From contig JANQEY010000157.1 of assembly GCA_028278125.1 (NCBI GenBank), positions 1 to 52,619 of the forward strand: 52,619 nt of DNA. The letters are read 5' to 3'. The translations under genes were made by a program, and so were the position numbers. Positions 34,246-41,443 of this stretch are shown piece after piece. The notes beneath the pieces are model-generated. The model made no database searches. It was given only the letters and a program-made list of their open reading frames with translations, and was not told the DNA's origin. How positions within the stretch are numbered: position 1 is the stretch's first letter; each line of letters starts with the position of its first letter. The stretch comes from a bacterium. GTDB taxonomy: Bacteria; Electryoneota; Electryoneia; Electryoneales; Electryoneaceae.

Positions 34246-35397
34246 ATGATTAAAAGAACCTCAAGATATATAATGATGATGTACGGTTATATTAGCCGGG
34301 CAATCCTGTTTACAACATTACTAGTTATTATTGCCGGTTGCGAAGGCCCTCAGGGACCAATGGGCAGGAGTGTTGGATCACTTGACCTCCAGGATCCTTT
34401 TGTAGTTCTTCTTTCACCTTTACCGGGAGATACTATCCCGACAGATACTTTTTCCATCTCGGTCGAAGCGACGGATAACGACGAGATAGCATACGTTAAA
34501 TTCTTCATTGACGGCAGGTTCGATTTGGGCGAAAACGGCGTCGCGGTTGACAGCCATGCGTCTTTATCCACTTACAGCACCACTTGGGACCTTCACGCGG
34601 GAGGGATATCCGAAGGGCTTCATTACCTTGTTGCCCGGGCTGTGGACAGGAGCAGGAATTTTACCGATACCCCGTCAATCCCGCTCTACTATATAACCCC
34701 AACAGGTTCTTTTGAAATTGGCTATGATAAGCCCGGAAATGAGGGCGTTCTCGGTCTTCCTGACCACCAGGGTTCGGTCTATTTCGGGGACAGGTATTTT
34801 AATGTTCGGTTTACTCCGCTCAGAGCTTGTACTCTGAAAGAGGTTCGGTTCGAATTTGCCAACCCGCAATCCGTAAATCCACCCTATGCCGGTGGAGCTG
34901 ATATTTATGTGTTTGCCTGGACATCGGACAACTTTTTGCCCGATGAGTTTATTGACAGCGTGTATGTCCCTGAGCCGGTTATCCAGTATGATCAATGGAC
35001 ATCAATTGATGTCAGTGCCTGGAACCTGTCGTTCGAAGCCGGAGAGGATTTCCATGCCGGATTTTCACCTCCAGACTCCCTGTATAATATTTACATAGAT
35101 GAAAATAAAAACGCACCCTTGATGGTCAGTGTTGACACAAACCTGCCGGAAGATCGTTCACATGAACACCGGTCCTGTGAATATGAGGCGGAAGGTGAGG
35201 CGAGGGGATGGGGCACAATGCAGGATCACTGGCAAGCGAAGTTTGATTTCCATATCAGGGTACTGGTTGATTTTGGCGGAGGTGAGACGACTTTGATAAA
35301 TCCCGGTGGAGAAATAATCCCCATAAAAAAGACATCCTCAATAAAGAATAACAGGTACAATCTCGCAAAAGGTAAGTCGGGGGCAGGTCGTGAATAA
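34246..35397 (+). CDS. Collagen-stub/Ig-like surface lipoprotein 2 of 4
   Basis: The product has 383 residues. The leader ends in VIIAGC (C32). Three triplets GPQ GPM GRS follow, then the Ig-like domain (DPFVVLLSPLPGDTIP, IAYVKFFIDGRFDLG, YLVARAVDRSRNFTDTPSIPLYY). The C-domain contains YFNVRFTPLRACTLKEVRFEF, DIYVFAWTSDNFLP, FEAGEDFHAGFSPP, ARGWGTMQDHW and ends FDFHIRVLVDFGGGE. The third gene shares nearly every one of these blocks, so 2 and 3 are the closest pair. The gap to gene 1 is only 6 bp and it overlaps gene 3 by 8 bp. No ribosome-binding site is obvious before the ATG, so it may depend on coupling. Confidence 0.8.
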   Translation: MIKRTSRYIMMMYGYISRAILFTTLLVIIAGCEGPQGPMGRSVGSLDLQDPFVVLLSPLPGDTIPTDTFSISVEATDNDEIAYVKFFIDGRFDLGENGVAVDSHASLSTYSTTWDLHAGGISEGLHYLVARAVDRSRNFTDTPSIPLYYITPTGSFEIGYDKPGNEGVLGLPDHQGSVYFGDRYFNVRFTPLRACTLKEVRFEFANPQSVNPPYAGGADIYVFAWTSDNFLPDEFIDSVYVPEPVIQYDQWTSIDVSAWNLSFEAGEDFHAGFSPPDSLYNIYIDENKNAPLMVSVDTNLPEDRSHEHRSCEYEAEGEARGWGTMQDHWQAKFDFHIRVLVDFGGGETTLINPGGEIIPIKKTSSIKNNRYNLAKGKSGAGRE

Positions 35398-36436
35398 GCT
35401 CGCTATAAAGAGTACTTTTCCGGTTATATTTTTAACAATTTACCTTCTACTCACAGTTGTGATAATAGCCGGTTGTGAAGGACCTGAAGGACCTCCCGGG
35501 GTGGGGATTGAAGACGTAGATCTGATCCGTCCAGAGGTTGAATTATTACATCCTCAAGCGAACGATACTATAACTGCGGCGTATATGACCTGTGAAGCGA
35601 CAGCTTCGGACAACGACAGCATATTCTACGTGGAATTCTATATCAACGGTTCCAGTTACCTCGGCGGTGACAGCTTTGCCGTAGCATTCGAATCTCCATA
35701 TTCAGTTACCTGGAATTTTTATGGCAGTGAAACGGAATCCGGATTGCTGAATTTTGTCGCGCGCGCGGTCGACCTGAGTGGTAACTATACAGATACACCT
35801 GTCATCCCACTCTGGTATCAACCACAATTTGGGGTAGTAGAGCTGGCTTACGATAATACCAGTGGATTGCCGGCAGCATTACCGCTACCTGATGACAGTG
35901 GTGATCGATATTTTAACGTCCGTTTTTCCCCTCGGGCTCAATGTACGCTTACCGCTTTAAGGTTCCAGTTCCTTGATCCCCAGGCAAATGGTTTTGCGGA
36001 TGGAGTCGATTTTAACATATTTATCTGGAACTCCGAGGACAGGCTACCATCAACAGTTGTCGACAGTTTTTTTGTTGCAGACACATCAATCACGAGTTAC
36101 GATACCTGGATCGAATTTGATTTAACCGATATTGATAACCTTGAGTTCGATTCCGATTTCCATGCGGGATGGTCGCCGGTTGCTGCTTTGTATGAAGAAT
36201 ATTTCGATAGCTTCCGAGCCGGTTTATTGAAGGTCACCAACAGTGAGGATTTCCCTCTAAAAGATGGAAGTATGCACAGGTCAATAGAATTCGAAGGTGG
36301 CGGAAGTGGAAGAGGCTGGGGAACAGTCCAGGACCACTGGAACATTCGCCTGGACTTCCATATTCGTGCTGTGGTTGATTATGGTGATGGAGAGGTAAGT
36401 CTCCTTGTGCCGAATAATAACTCGCAAGGTTTTTAG
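35390..36436 (+). CDS. Collagen-stub/Ig-like surface lipoprotein 3 of 4
   Basis: The product has 348 residues. It begins at GTG 35390, inside the end of gene 2, behind a G-rich ribosome-binding site (GGGGGCAGG). The leader ends in VIIAGC (C29). Triplets GPE GPP GVG follow, then the Ig-like domain (IRPEVELLHPQANDTI, IFYVEFYINGSSYLG, FVARAVDLSGNYTDTPVIPLWY). The C-domain has YFNVRFSPRAQCTLTALRFQF, FNIFIWNSEDRLP, DSDFHAGWSPV, GRGWGTVQDHW and LDFHIRAVVDYGDGE. The shared RGWGT(M/V)QDHW and DFHAG blocks with gene 2 are the best markers of this otherwise unnamed domain. Function unknown. Confidence 0.8.
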   Translation: MNKLAIKSTFPVIFLTIYLLLTVVIIAGCEGPEGPPGVGIEDVDLIRPEVELLHPQANDTITAAYMTCEATASDNDSIFYVEFYINGSSYLGGDSFAVAFESPYSVTWNFYGSETESGLLNFVARAVDLSGNYTDTPVIPLWYQPQFGVVELAYDNTSGLPAALPLPDDSGDRYFNVRFSPRAQCTLTALRFQFLDPQANGFADGVDFNIFIWNSEDRLPSTVVDSFFVADTSITSYDTWIEFDLTDIDNLEFDSDFHAGWSPVAALYEEYFDSFRAGLLKVTNSEDFPLKDGSMHRSIEFEGGGSGRGWGTVQDHWNIRLDFHIRAVVDYGDGEVSLLVPNNNSQGF

Positions 36437-36480
36437 ACATTTGTCAGGACGCTATATCTTGAATATAAAGAGGTTATAGA

Positions 36481-37530
36481 GTGAAAAAGTCCATATATTT
36501 GCTGCTGGGTTATCTGCTGGTTATTTCCCTAACATTTTTTCTTGGCTGCACAGGGGAAGATGGGCCTCCGGGAAAGGATGCTGTAGGAGTTGATTCCCGT
36601 TCTCCCATGGTATCGCTTGTTTTACCGGTGCCACACGATACCATTAAGGGCACAATGACAGCCATTGCCAACGCTATTGATAATGTGGGTGTTCAGAGGG
36701 TTGTCTTTTACATCAACGGCAGCGACCAGGTAAATGATTCAACAGCGGCCTGGGTGTACGAAGCCCCTGCGCCGGGACAGTATCAGTTTGATTTTAATCT
36801 TACGGAACTGGGCCTTATTCCCTTCGAGGTGAATACTATCACAGCCCGTGCGTATGATGTCGCCCAGAACAGCGCTCAGACTGCACCGGTAATTTTTTAT
36901 TACGGTGGTCCCCCGGACGAAGGGACGGTTTACCTCAGGAACTATAACACCTCAGCAGACACTTTTATGCATTGGTCCATTGCAGACAGTGGAGTTGTCG
37001 ATACTACCACAGAGTGGACGACGAGGTTCATTCCCAGCAATGCATGCAGCTTGCGCGCTGCGCGTGTATATCTTAACGAATTACCGGGCGATCCAGTTGC
37101 CTACAAATTCGCTGGCTTTCGAGTCAGGGCTTACGAATCAAACGGCGCATATCCAACAAACATACTTGCAGATACCTCGTATTCAGAAAGTGACCTGTTA
37201 GCGGTGATTGATACCACACAAGGCTGGCTTGAACTTGAACTGCCAGCCGTAGCAATTGATGCGGGAGAACAATTTCATTTGTCTCTGATGGTGGATGATA
37301 GTGCCAGCGCATCTGCCCATATGTCAATACGCGCTGAACCAGTCCAAAGGTATATAGTTCCGATTCAGAATAAATCTGGCTTGAAGGATTCAACCGGATC
37401 CTGGAAAACTTTACAGGAACATTTCCAATTCGGAACAGACACCTGGGAGTTCTGGATGGAAGCGAAGGTTGAATACCCGGACAATGCTGAACAGGTGCTC
37501 AAACCTGCCGGTTTGAGGGTTGAAAGATAG
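36481..37530 (+). CDS. Collagen-stub/Ig-like surface lipoprotein 4 of 4
   Basis: The product has 349 residues. It starts at GTG 36481 with GAGG seven bases upstream. The leader ends in FFLGC (C23), followed by triplets GED GPP GKD. The Ig-like domain reads VDSRSPMVSLVLPVPHDTIK, VQRVVFYINGSDQVN and TARAYDVAQNSAQTAPVIFYY. The C-domain keeps the plan (FIPSNACSLRAARVYLNE, GFRVRAYESNGAYPTNI, IDAGEQFHLSLMVDD, WKTLQEHFQFGTD, EFWMEAKVEYPDN) but is less similar than 2 and 3 are to each other. It is the last gene of the array, and a hairpin follows at 37571. Confidence 0.8.
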   Translation: MKKSIYLLLGYLLVISLTFFLGCTGEDGPPGKDAVGVDSRSPMVSLVLPVPHDTIKGTMTAIANAIDNVGVQRVVFYINGSDQVNDSTAAWVYEAPAPGQYQFDFNLTELGLIPFEVNTITARAYDVAQNSAQTAPVIFYYGGPPDEGTVYLRNYNTSADTFMHWSIADSGVVDTTTEWTTRFIPSNACSLRAARVYLNELPGDPVAYKFAGFRVRAYESNGAYPTNILADTSYSESDLLAVIDTTQGWLELELPAVAIDAGEQFHLSLMVDDSASASAHMSIRAEPVQRYIVPIQNKSGLKDSTGSWKTLQEHFQFGTDTWEFWMEAKVEYPDNAEQVLKPAGLRVER

Positions 37531-37570
37531 CCTGTAATGTTGTATCTATAGTTGGTCAGCAGTAATTTTG

Positions 37571-37597
37571 CCCGGACATTAAAAGTCCGGGTTTACT
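37571..37597 (+). terminator. Probable terminator after the lipoprotein array
   Basis: A 7-bp stem CCCGGAC (37571-37577) / GTCCGGG (37585-37591) is followed by only a short T-rich run (TTTACTGTT), so efficiency is uncertain. Confidence 0.55.
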
Positions 37598-37654
37598 GTT
37601 CCCCAAACGTATGTTTAACAATATAGAATTAATCTCTTTCGGGAGGATGTTATA

Positions 37655-39688
37655 ATGGAAAACAACCAGGGTATTCAAGACGCAATGACTATCAGGTTGG
37701 ATGATGAGCTGCCTGAAATGCCGTCGTTTGCGGACGGTATCCGCAGGGCTCCAAAACGTGGACCAGAGTTGAACCGCAGGGATACGGAACTGGCATTAAA
37801 AAACGCCTTAAGGTACATCCCGGAGCAGCATCACGTGAAGCTTGCGCCTGAATTTCTCGAGGAACTGCGAACGATGGGGCGTATCTACGGTTACCGTTTC
37901 CGTCCCGCCGGTGAATTATCCGGCAAACCTGTCGACAGTTACAAGGGTAATTGCCTTGAAGGGCGTGCTTTCCAGGTGATGATCGATAATAATCTCGATT
38001 TTGACGTTGCCCTGTACCCCTATGAGCTGGTTACCTATGGCGAAACCGGCCAGGTCTGCCAGAACTGGATGCAGTACCGTTTAATTAAAAAATACCTGGA
38101 AGTATTAACCCGTGAACAAACCCTGGTTCTCCATTCGGGACATCCTCTTGGATTATTCCATTCAAAGCCAGAAGCTCCCCGAGTTATTAATGCCAACGCC
38201 CTGATGGTCGGTATGTATGATAACCAGGATGACTGGCTACGTGCCGCGGCAATAGGAGTCGCCAATTATGGCCAGATGACGGCTGGTGGATGGATGTATA
38301 TCGGGCCGCAGGGGATAGTACATGGTACTTATAACACTATCGCCATTGCCGGACGGTTAAAGCTTGGTGTTCCAGAAGATGGTGACCTGACAGGTAAACT
38401 GTTTGTTTCATCCGGTCTTGGCGGCATGAGTGGCGCCCAGGGAAAGGCTGTTGAGATCGCAAATGGAGTAGGAATAATTGCTGAGGTTGATCCTTCACGT
38501 GTCCAGACCCGTCATGAACAGGGCTGGGTGAGCGAAGTGTTGGATAATCCTGGCGATGCATTTAAACGCGCTCGAGTGGCTCAGGAAAAAGGCGAAAGTC
38601 TCGCAATAGCGTTTTATGGCAACGTTGTTGACCTGCTTGAATATGCCGTGGATAACAATGAACCGATCGACCTTCTTTCCGACCAGACAAGCTGCCATGT
38701 TGCTTATGATGGTGGATATTGTCCTCAGGGGGTGACTTTCGAAGAACGCACCGAACTTCTTGCATCCGACAAAGTAAAGTTTAACCAGTTAGTCGATAAA
38801 TCCCTCAGGCGTCATTTCGAGCTGATCAGGGTTCTCGATGATCGAGGCACCTACTTCTTCGACTACGGCAATGCGTTCCTCAAGGCGGTTTTTGACTCCG
38901 GCGTTAAAGAGATATCGAAAAACGGTGTGGATGATCTCGAAGGATTTATCTGGCCAAGTTATGTTGAGGACATTCTCGGGCCCGAGTTGTTTGACTATGG
39001 TTATGGTCCGTTCCGCTGGGTATGCCTCAGCGGGAAAGAGGATGACCTTCGTAAAACAGACGCTGCATCCGCTGAAGTAATTATGAATGTCCGTGCGAAC
39101 CTGCGTTACCAGGATCACGACAACTCCAAGTGGGTGCGTGACGCCATGGACAACAAGCTTGTTGTCGGTACACAGGCACGGATTCTTTACCAGGACGCTA
39201 CGGGTCGTGTCCAGATCGCTCTCAAGTTTAACAGCATGGTTCGTGAAGGTGATGTTGGACCGATCATGCTTGGACGTGACCACCATGATCCCGGAGGGAC
39301 GGATTCACCATTCCGTGAAACAGCCAATGTCAAGGACGGTTCAAATATCATGGCCGAGATGGCAACCCAGTGTTATGCCGGTAACGCTGCACGGGGCATG
39401 AGCCTTGTCACCCTGCACAACGGTGGGGGCGTGGGGATTGGTAATGCTATTAATGGTGGTTTCGGGCTTGTCCTTGATGGCAGCGAACGTGTTGATGAAA
39501 TAATAAAATCTGCCATGTCCTGGGATGTTATGGGTGGTGTAGCACGTCGTGCCTGGGCACGTAATCAAAACTCCATAGAAACATGTATCGAGTTTAACCA
39601 GGAAAAGGACGGCAAAGAACACATTACACTTCCATATATCCCGGATGAATCACTAATCAACGGTCTGCTTGACAAAGAATTTGAATAA
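37655..39688 (+). CDS. hutU: Urocanate hydratase (urocanase), long form
   Basis: The product has 677 residues. Urocanase adds water to urocanate to give 4-imidazolone-5-propionate, the second step of histidine breakdown. The tightly bound NAD+ site is SSGLGGMSGAQGKA (residues 252-265). Other family blocks are LHSGHPLGLFHS, GWMYIGPQGIVHGTY, DQTSCHVAYDGGYCPQG, LGRDHHDPGGTDSPFRET and VTLHNGGGVGIGNAINGG. Typical proteobacterial HutU is about 555 residues; this one has the longer architecture of the animal enzyme. A GGAGG site lies 8 bp before the ATG. No hutH, hutI, hutF or hutG is in the window, so the gene is separated from the rest of its pathway. Confidence 0.95.
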   Translation: MENNQGIQDAMTIRLDDELPEMPSFADGIRRAPKRGPELNRRDTELALKNALRYIPEQHHVKLAPEFLEELRTMGRIYGYRFRPAGELSGKPVDSYKGNCLEGRAFQVMIDNNLDFDVALYPYELVTYGETGQVCQNWMQYRLIKKYLEVLTREQTLVLHSGHPLGLFHSKPEAPRVINANALMVGMYDNQDDWLRAAAIGVANYGQMTAGGWMYIGPQGIVHGTYNTIAIAGRLKLGVPEDGDLTGKLFVSSGLGGMSGAQGKAVEIANGVGIIAEVDPSRVQTRHEQGWVSEVLDNPGDAFKRARVAQEKGESLAIAFYGNVVDLLEYAVDNNEPIDLLSDQTSCHVAYDGGYCPQGVTFEERTELLASDKVKFNQLVDKSLRRHFELIRVLDDRGTYFFDYGNAFLKAVFDSGVKEISKNGVDDLEGFIWPSYVEDILGPELFDYGYGPFRWVCLSGKEDDLRKTDAASAEVIMNVRANLRYQDHDNSKWVRDAMDNKLVVGTQARILYQDATGRVQIALKFNSMVREGDVGPIMLGRDHHDPGGTDSPFRETANVKDGSNIMAEMATQCYAGNAARGMSLVTLHNGGGVGIGNAINGGFGLVLDGSERVDEIIKSAMSWDVMGGVARRAWARNQNSIETCIEFNQEKDGKEHITLPYIPDESLINGLLDKEFE

Positions 39689-39691
39689 GAG

Positions 39692-39790
39692 GTAGCCCGG
39701 AAGTAGCCCGGGATCAGAGTATTCCGGGAGTTATTTATGACTCGTGCGCCATCGGGCCGCATTATGTAGACCGGGCTCCCCGAACCCGGC
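39692..39790 (+). repeat. Cluster of GTAG-CCGGG palindromic repeats
   Basis: Three units follow one another: GTAGCCCGG (39692, short), GTAGCCCGGGATCAGAGTAT (39703, closing TTCCGGGAG) and GTAGACCGGGCTCCCCGAAC (39766, closing CCGG). Single copies occur at 5116 and 40308. Further CCGGG half-sites follow at 39820 and 39916-39938. The gap 39689-39993 holds no gene besides these; a TATAAT at 39941 lacks a spaced -35. Confidence 0.75.
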
Positions 39791-39993
39791 ATCAATATGA
39801 AACCCCGCTGGTGTGTCAAGCCGGGCCATCAAAGTGTGATGTTTTATCGGGAAACTAATTCCTGGATAAATCGCTGTTATGTGCTAACCAGTGTTCAGCT
39901 AATCATATTGTGTAACCCGGATTGGCTCGCAACCCGGGGATATAATCAGATACTAATATATGCTAATAAAAAACAATACTCTTGGAGATCGTC

Positions 39994-40254
39994 ATGCAGA
40001 AGGTATTTATCTTTTTCTATTTGAATATACCCGACGGTGAAAAGGTTGGTGAAGTTGTTCCTGCTCATGTTGAATACTGGAAAAGCCGTAAGACGGAAAA
40101 CCAGATGGAGGGTCCTTTTACTGATAAAAGCGGGGGAATGATCCTGTTTTCTGCTGATTCAATGCAGGACGCCATGAAAATTGTCGCGGATGATCCATTT
40201 GTCCAGAACAACCTGCTGGATAAACAGTGGGTAAAAGAGTGGAACGTTGAATGA
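39994..40254 (+). CDS. YciI-like small protein
   Basis: The 86-residue protein has a ferredoxin-like pattern typical of the YciI/YCII family (VFIFFYLNIPDGEKVG..., HVEYWKSRKTENQMEGPFTD, GGMILFSADSMQDAMKIVADDPFVQNNLLD...VKEWNVE). The central H in HVEYW and the D of the DDPF segment are the residues usually conserved. The biochemical role of the family is mostly unknown, with some members being dehydrochlorinases. The ATG at 39994 has a TTGGAG site six bases upstream, so it is preferred over the TTG at 39982. It follows hutU in the same direction after 305 bp of repeat DNA and is closed by a hairpin. Confidence 0.85.
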   Translation: MQKVFIFFYLNIPDGEKVGEVVPAHVEYWKSRKTENQMEGPFTDKSGGMILFSADSMQDAMKIVADDPFVQNNLLDKQWVKEWNVE

Positions 40255-40307
40255 GATTATATTAGAAATCAATGTCTTTTGGTTATGGTGACCGTAACCA
40301 TAAAAGG

Positions 40308-40337
40308 TAGCCCGGGATCAGTGTATCCCGGGATTTT
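40308..40337. terminator. GTAG-CCGGG hairpin between convergent genes
   Basis: CCCGGGAT (40311-40318) pairs with ATCCCGGG (40325-40332) with a 6-base loop, followed by ATTTTATC. It belongs to the same repeat family as 39692-39790 and would terminate the YciI-like gene. A second imperfect hairpin (GGTTATGG...CCGTAACC) precedes it at 40281-40299. Confidence 0.7.
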
Positions 40338-40365
40338 ATCGTTATACAATTTGCGCTGGCGGTTT

Positions 40366-41319
40366 TTATTGGGTAATTGAAAACGCTTCTTTTATTGATT
40401 CAAGGTTTGACCGCATTTTCTTCATATAAACACCCGGTTCATATTTCCCGAAATGCATTGGGTCCAGCGGCCAGACAGCCATTTTAAATTCATTAGACAA
40501 TGCCATTATAACAAGAGATCCGGAATTGGGATCGGCAAAAATCGCTGACGGTGGTTTACGTTTTGCCAGGTCGAACAGGGCTTCTGTTTCCCTGGGTCCG
40601 GGAAGTACTCCCGCCACTTTCTCTGCCGATCCAAGGACATTCAAATGTGTATCCCTGGCCATCCAGCGCCAGGCGTTATGCTGGATAATGATCCGGTTGT
40701 TTTGAAGGTCTTTTGTAATTTTTGACAATTCTTCCGAAAAAGCGGTCAACTCTCTGGAATATCTTTTCCCTTTTACCATCAAACTGTCTTTATGCTCGGG
40801 AAATCTTTTAGCCAGTTGAATTGTAAGATGTTTGACTTCTCTTGCCGCGAAACCTGGGCTGAGGTAGAGGTATGGATTTAACGAATCCCATAGTGCTGAA
40901 CCATACTCTATTGTTTCCTCGCCGATGCTTGGCTGGTTCAGGTTGTGGGCAAGGTAACGTTTTGGAATCCCGTCGCAGAGTGTTATCAGCCTGGTTTCTT
41001 CCTCAACAGGATTTTTCTCGGTGAAATATTCGTCCAAGAAGGAATCAATTATTAATCCATGACGAACAATAACGTCAGCCTTCTTCAGCAATTCAATATC
41101 ACTTGTTTTAAGATCATAATGGTGCGGTTTAACACCGGCACCATCCATAATAGATTTTACTGTAATCCCGGGGATGTCTTCAGTAATATGCACAGCGAAA
41201 TCATAGACAGGCAGGAAGGTAGTAACTACAAGGATGCCATCATCTTTGGATTTTTTCGCGCAACGCGCTAGAACAAAAAGCACAACCAGCAGAACGATAA
41301 ATAATATTCTGAATCTCAT
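40366..41319 (-). CDS. ZnuA/TroA-like metal-binding lipoprotein with one altered ligand position
   Basis: The product has 317 residues, a cluster A-1 type periplasmic solute-binding protein: LVVTTFLPVYDFAVHI at the start, GVKPHHYDLKTSD (first His ligand), RIIIQHNAWRWMARD (third) and WPLDPMHFG near the end. The second ligand loop, usually D-P-H-x-W-L-S-P, reads NPYLYLSP, so the histidine is a tyrosine. Metal preference or even metal binding may be changed. The leader ends in VLARC; arginine before the cysteine is an atypical lipobox, so anchoring is uncertain. No ABC permease or ATPase is adjacent. It lies 124 bp behind a TonB receptor that is under a TPP riboswitch, but a terminator separates them. 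Confidence 0.85.
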   Translation of the reverse strand: MRFRILFIVLLVVLFVLARCAKKSKDDGILVVTTFLPVYDFAVHITEDIPGITVKSIMDGAGVKPHHYDLKTSDIELLKKADVIVRHGLIIDSFLDEYFTEKNPVEEETRLITLCDGIPKRYLAHNLNQPSIGEETIEYGSALWDSLNPYLYLSPGFAAREVKHLTIQLAKRFPEHKDSLMVKGKRYSRELTAFSEELSKITKDLQNNRIIIQHNAWRWMARDTHLNVLGSAEKVAGVLPGPRETEALFDLAKRKPPSAIFADPNSGSLVIMALSNEFKMAVWPLDPMHFGKYEPGVYMKKMRSNLESIKEAFSITQ

Positions 41320-41389
41320 TTTATCCCCGGAATGTTGTTTCTACAAATTAATCTCCTTTATGATTCTCTTCAAGGTTGATCTGCACAAG

Positions 41390-41421
41390 AGAAAAGCCCG
41401 GACCATCAAATGATCCGGGCT
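41390..41421 (-). terminator. Rho-independent terminator after the riboswitch-controlled TonB receptor
   Basis: On the minus strand AGCCCGGA (41421-41414) pairs with TCCGGGCT (41402-41395), followed by TTTCTCTT. It lies 23 bp past the receptor's stop. Confidence 0.82.
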
Positions 41422-41443
41422 AAAAAGATATTCGGGATTTTCT

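Noticed and set aside
39922..39946. Promoter TTGGCT...TATAAT for the YciI-like gene
   Set aside because: The spacer is 13 bp, too short for a sigma-70 promoter.
39797..40024. Open frame of 75 codons on the plus strand after hutU
   Set aside because: It is built from the CCGGG repeat region and overlaps the start of the YciI-like gene in another frame.
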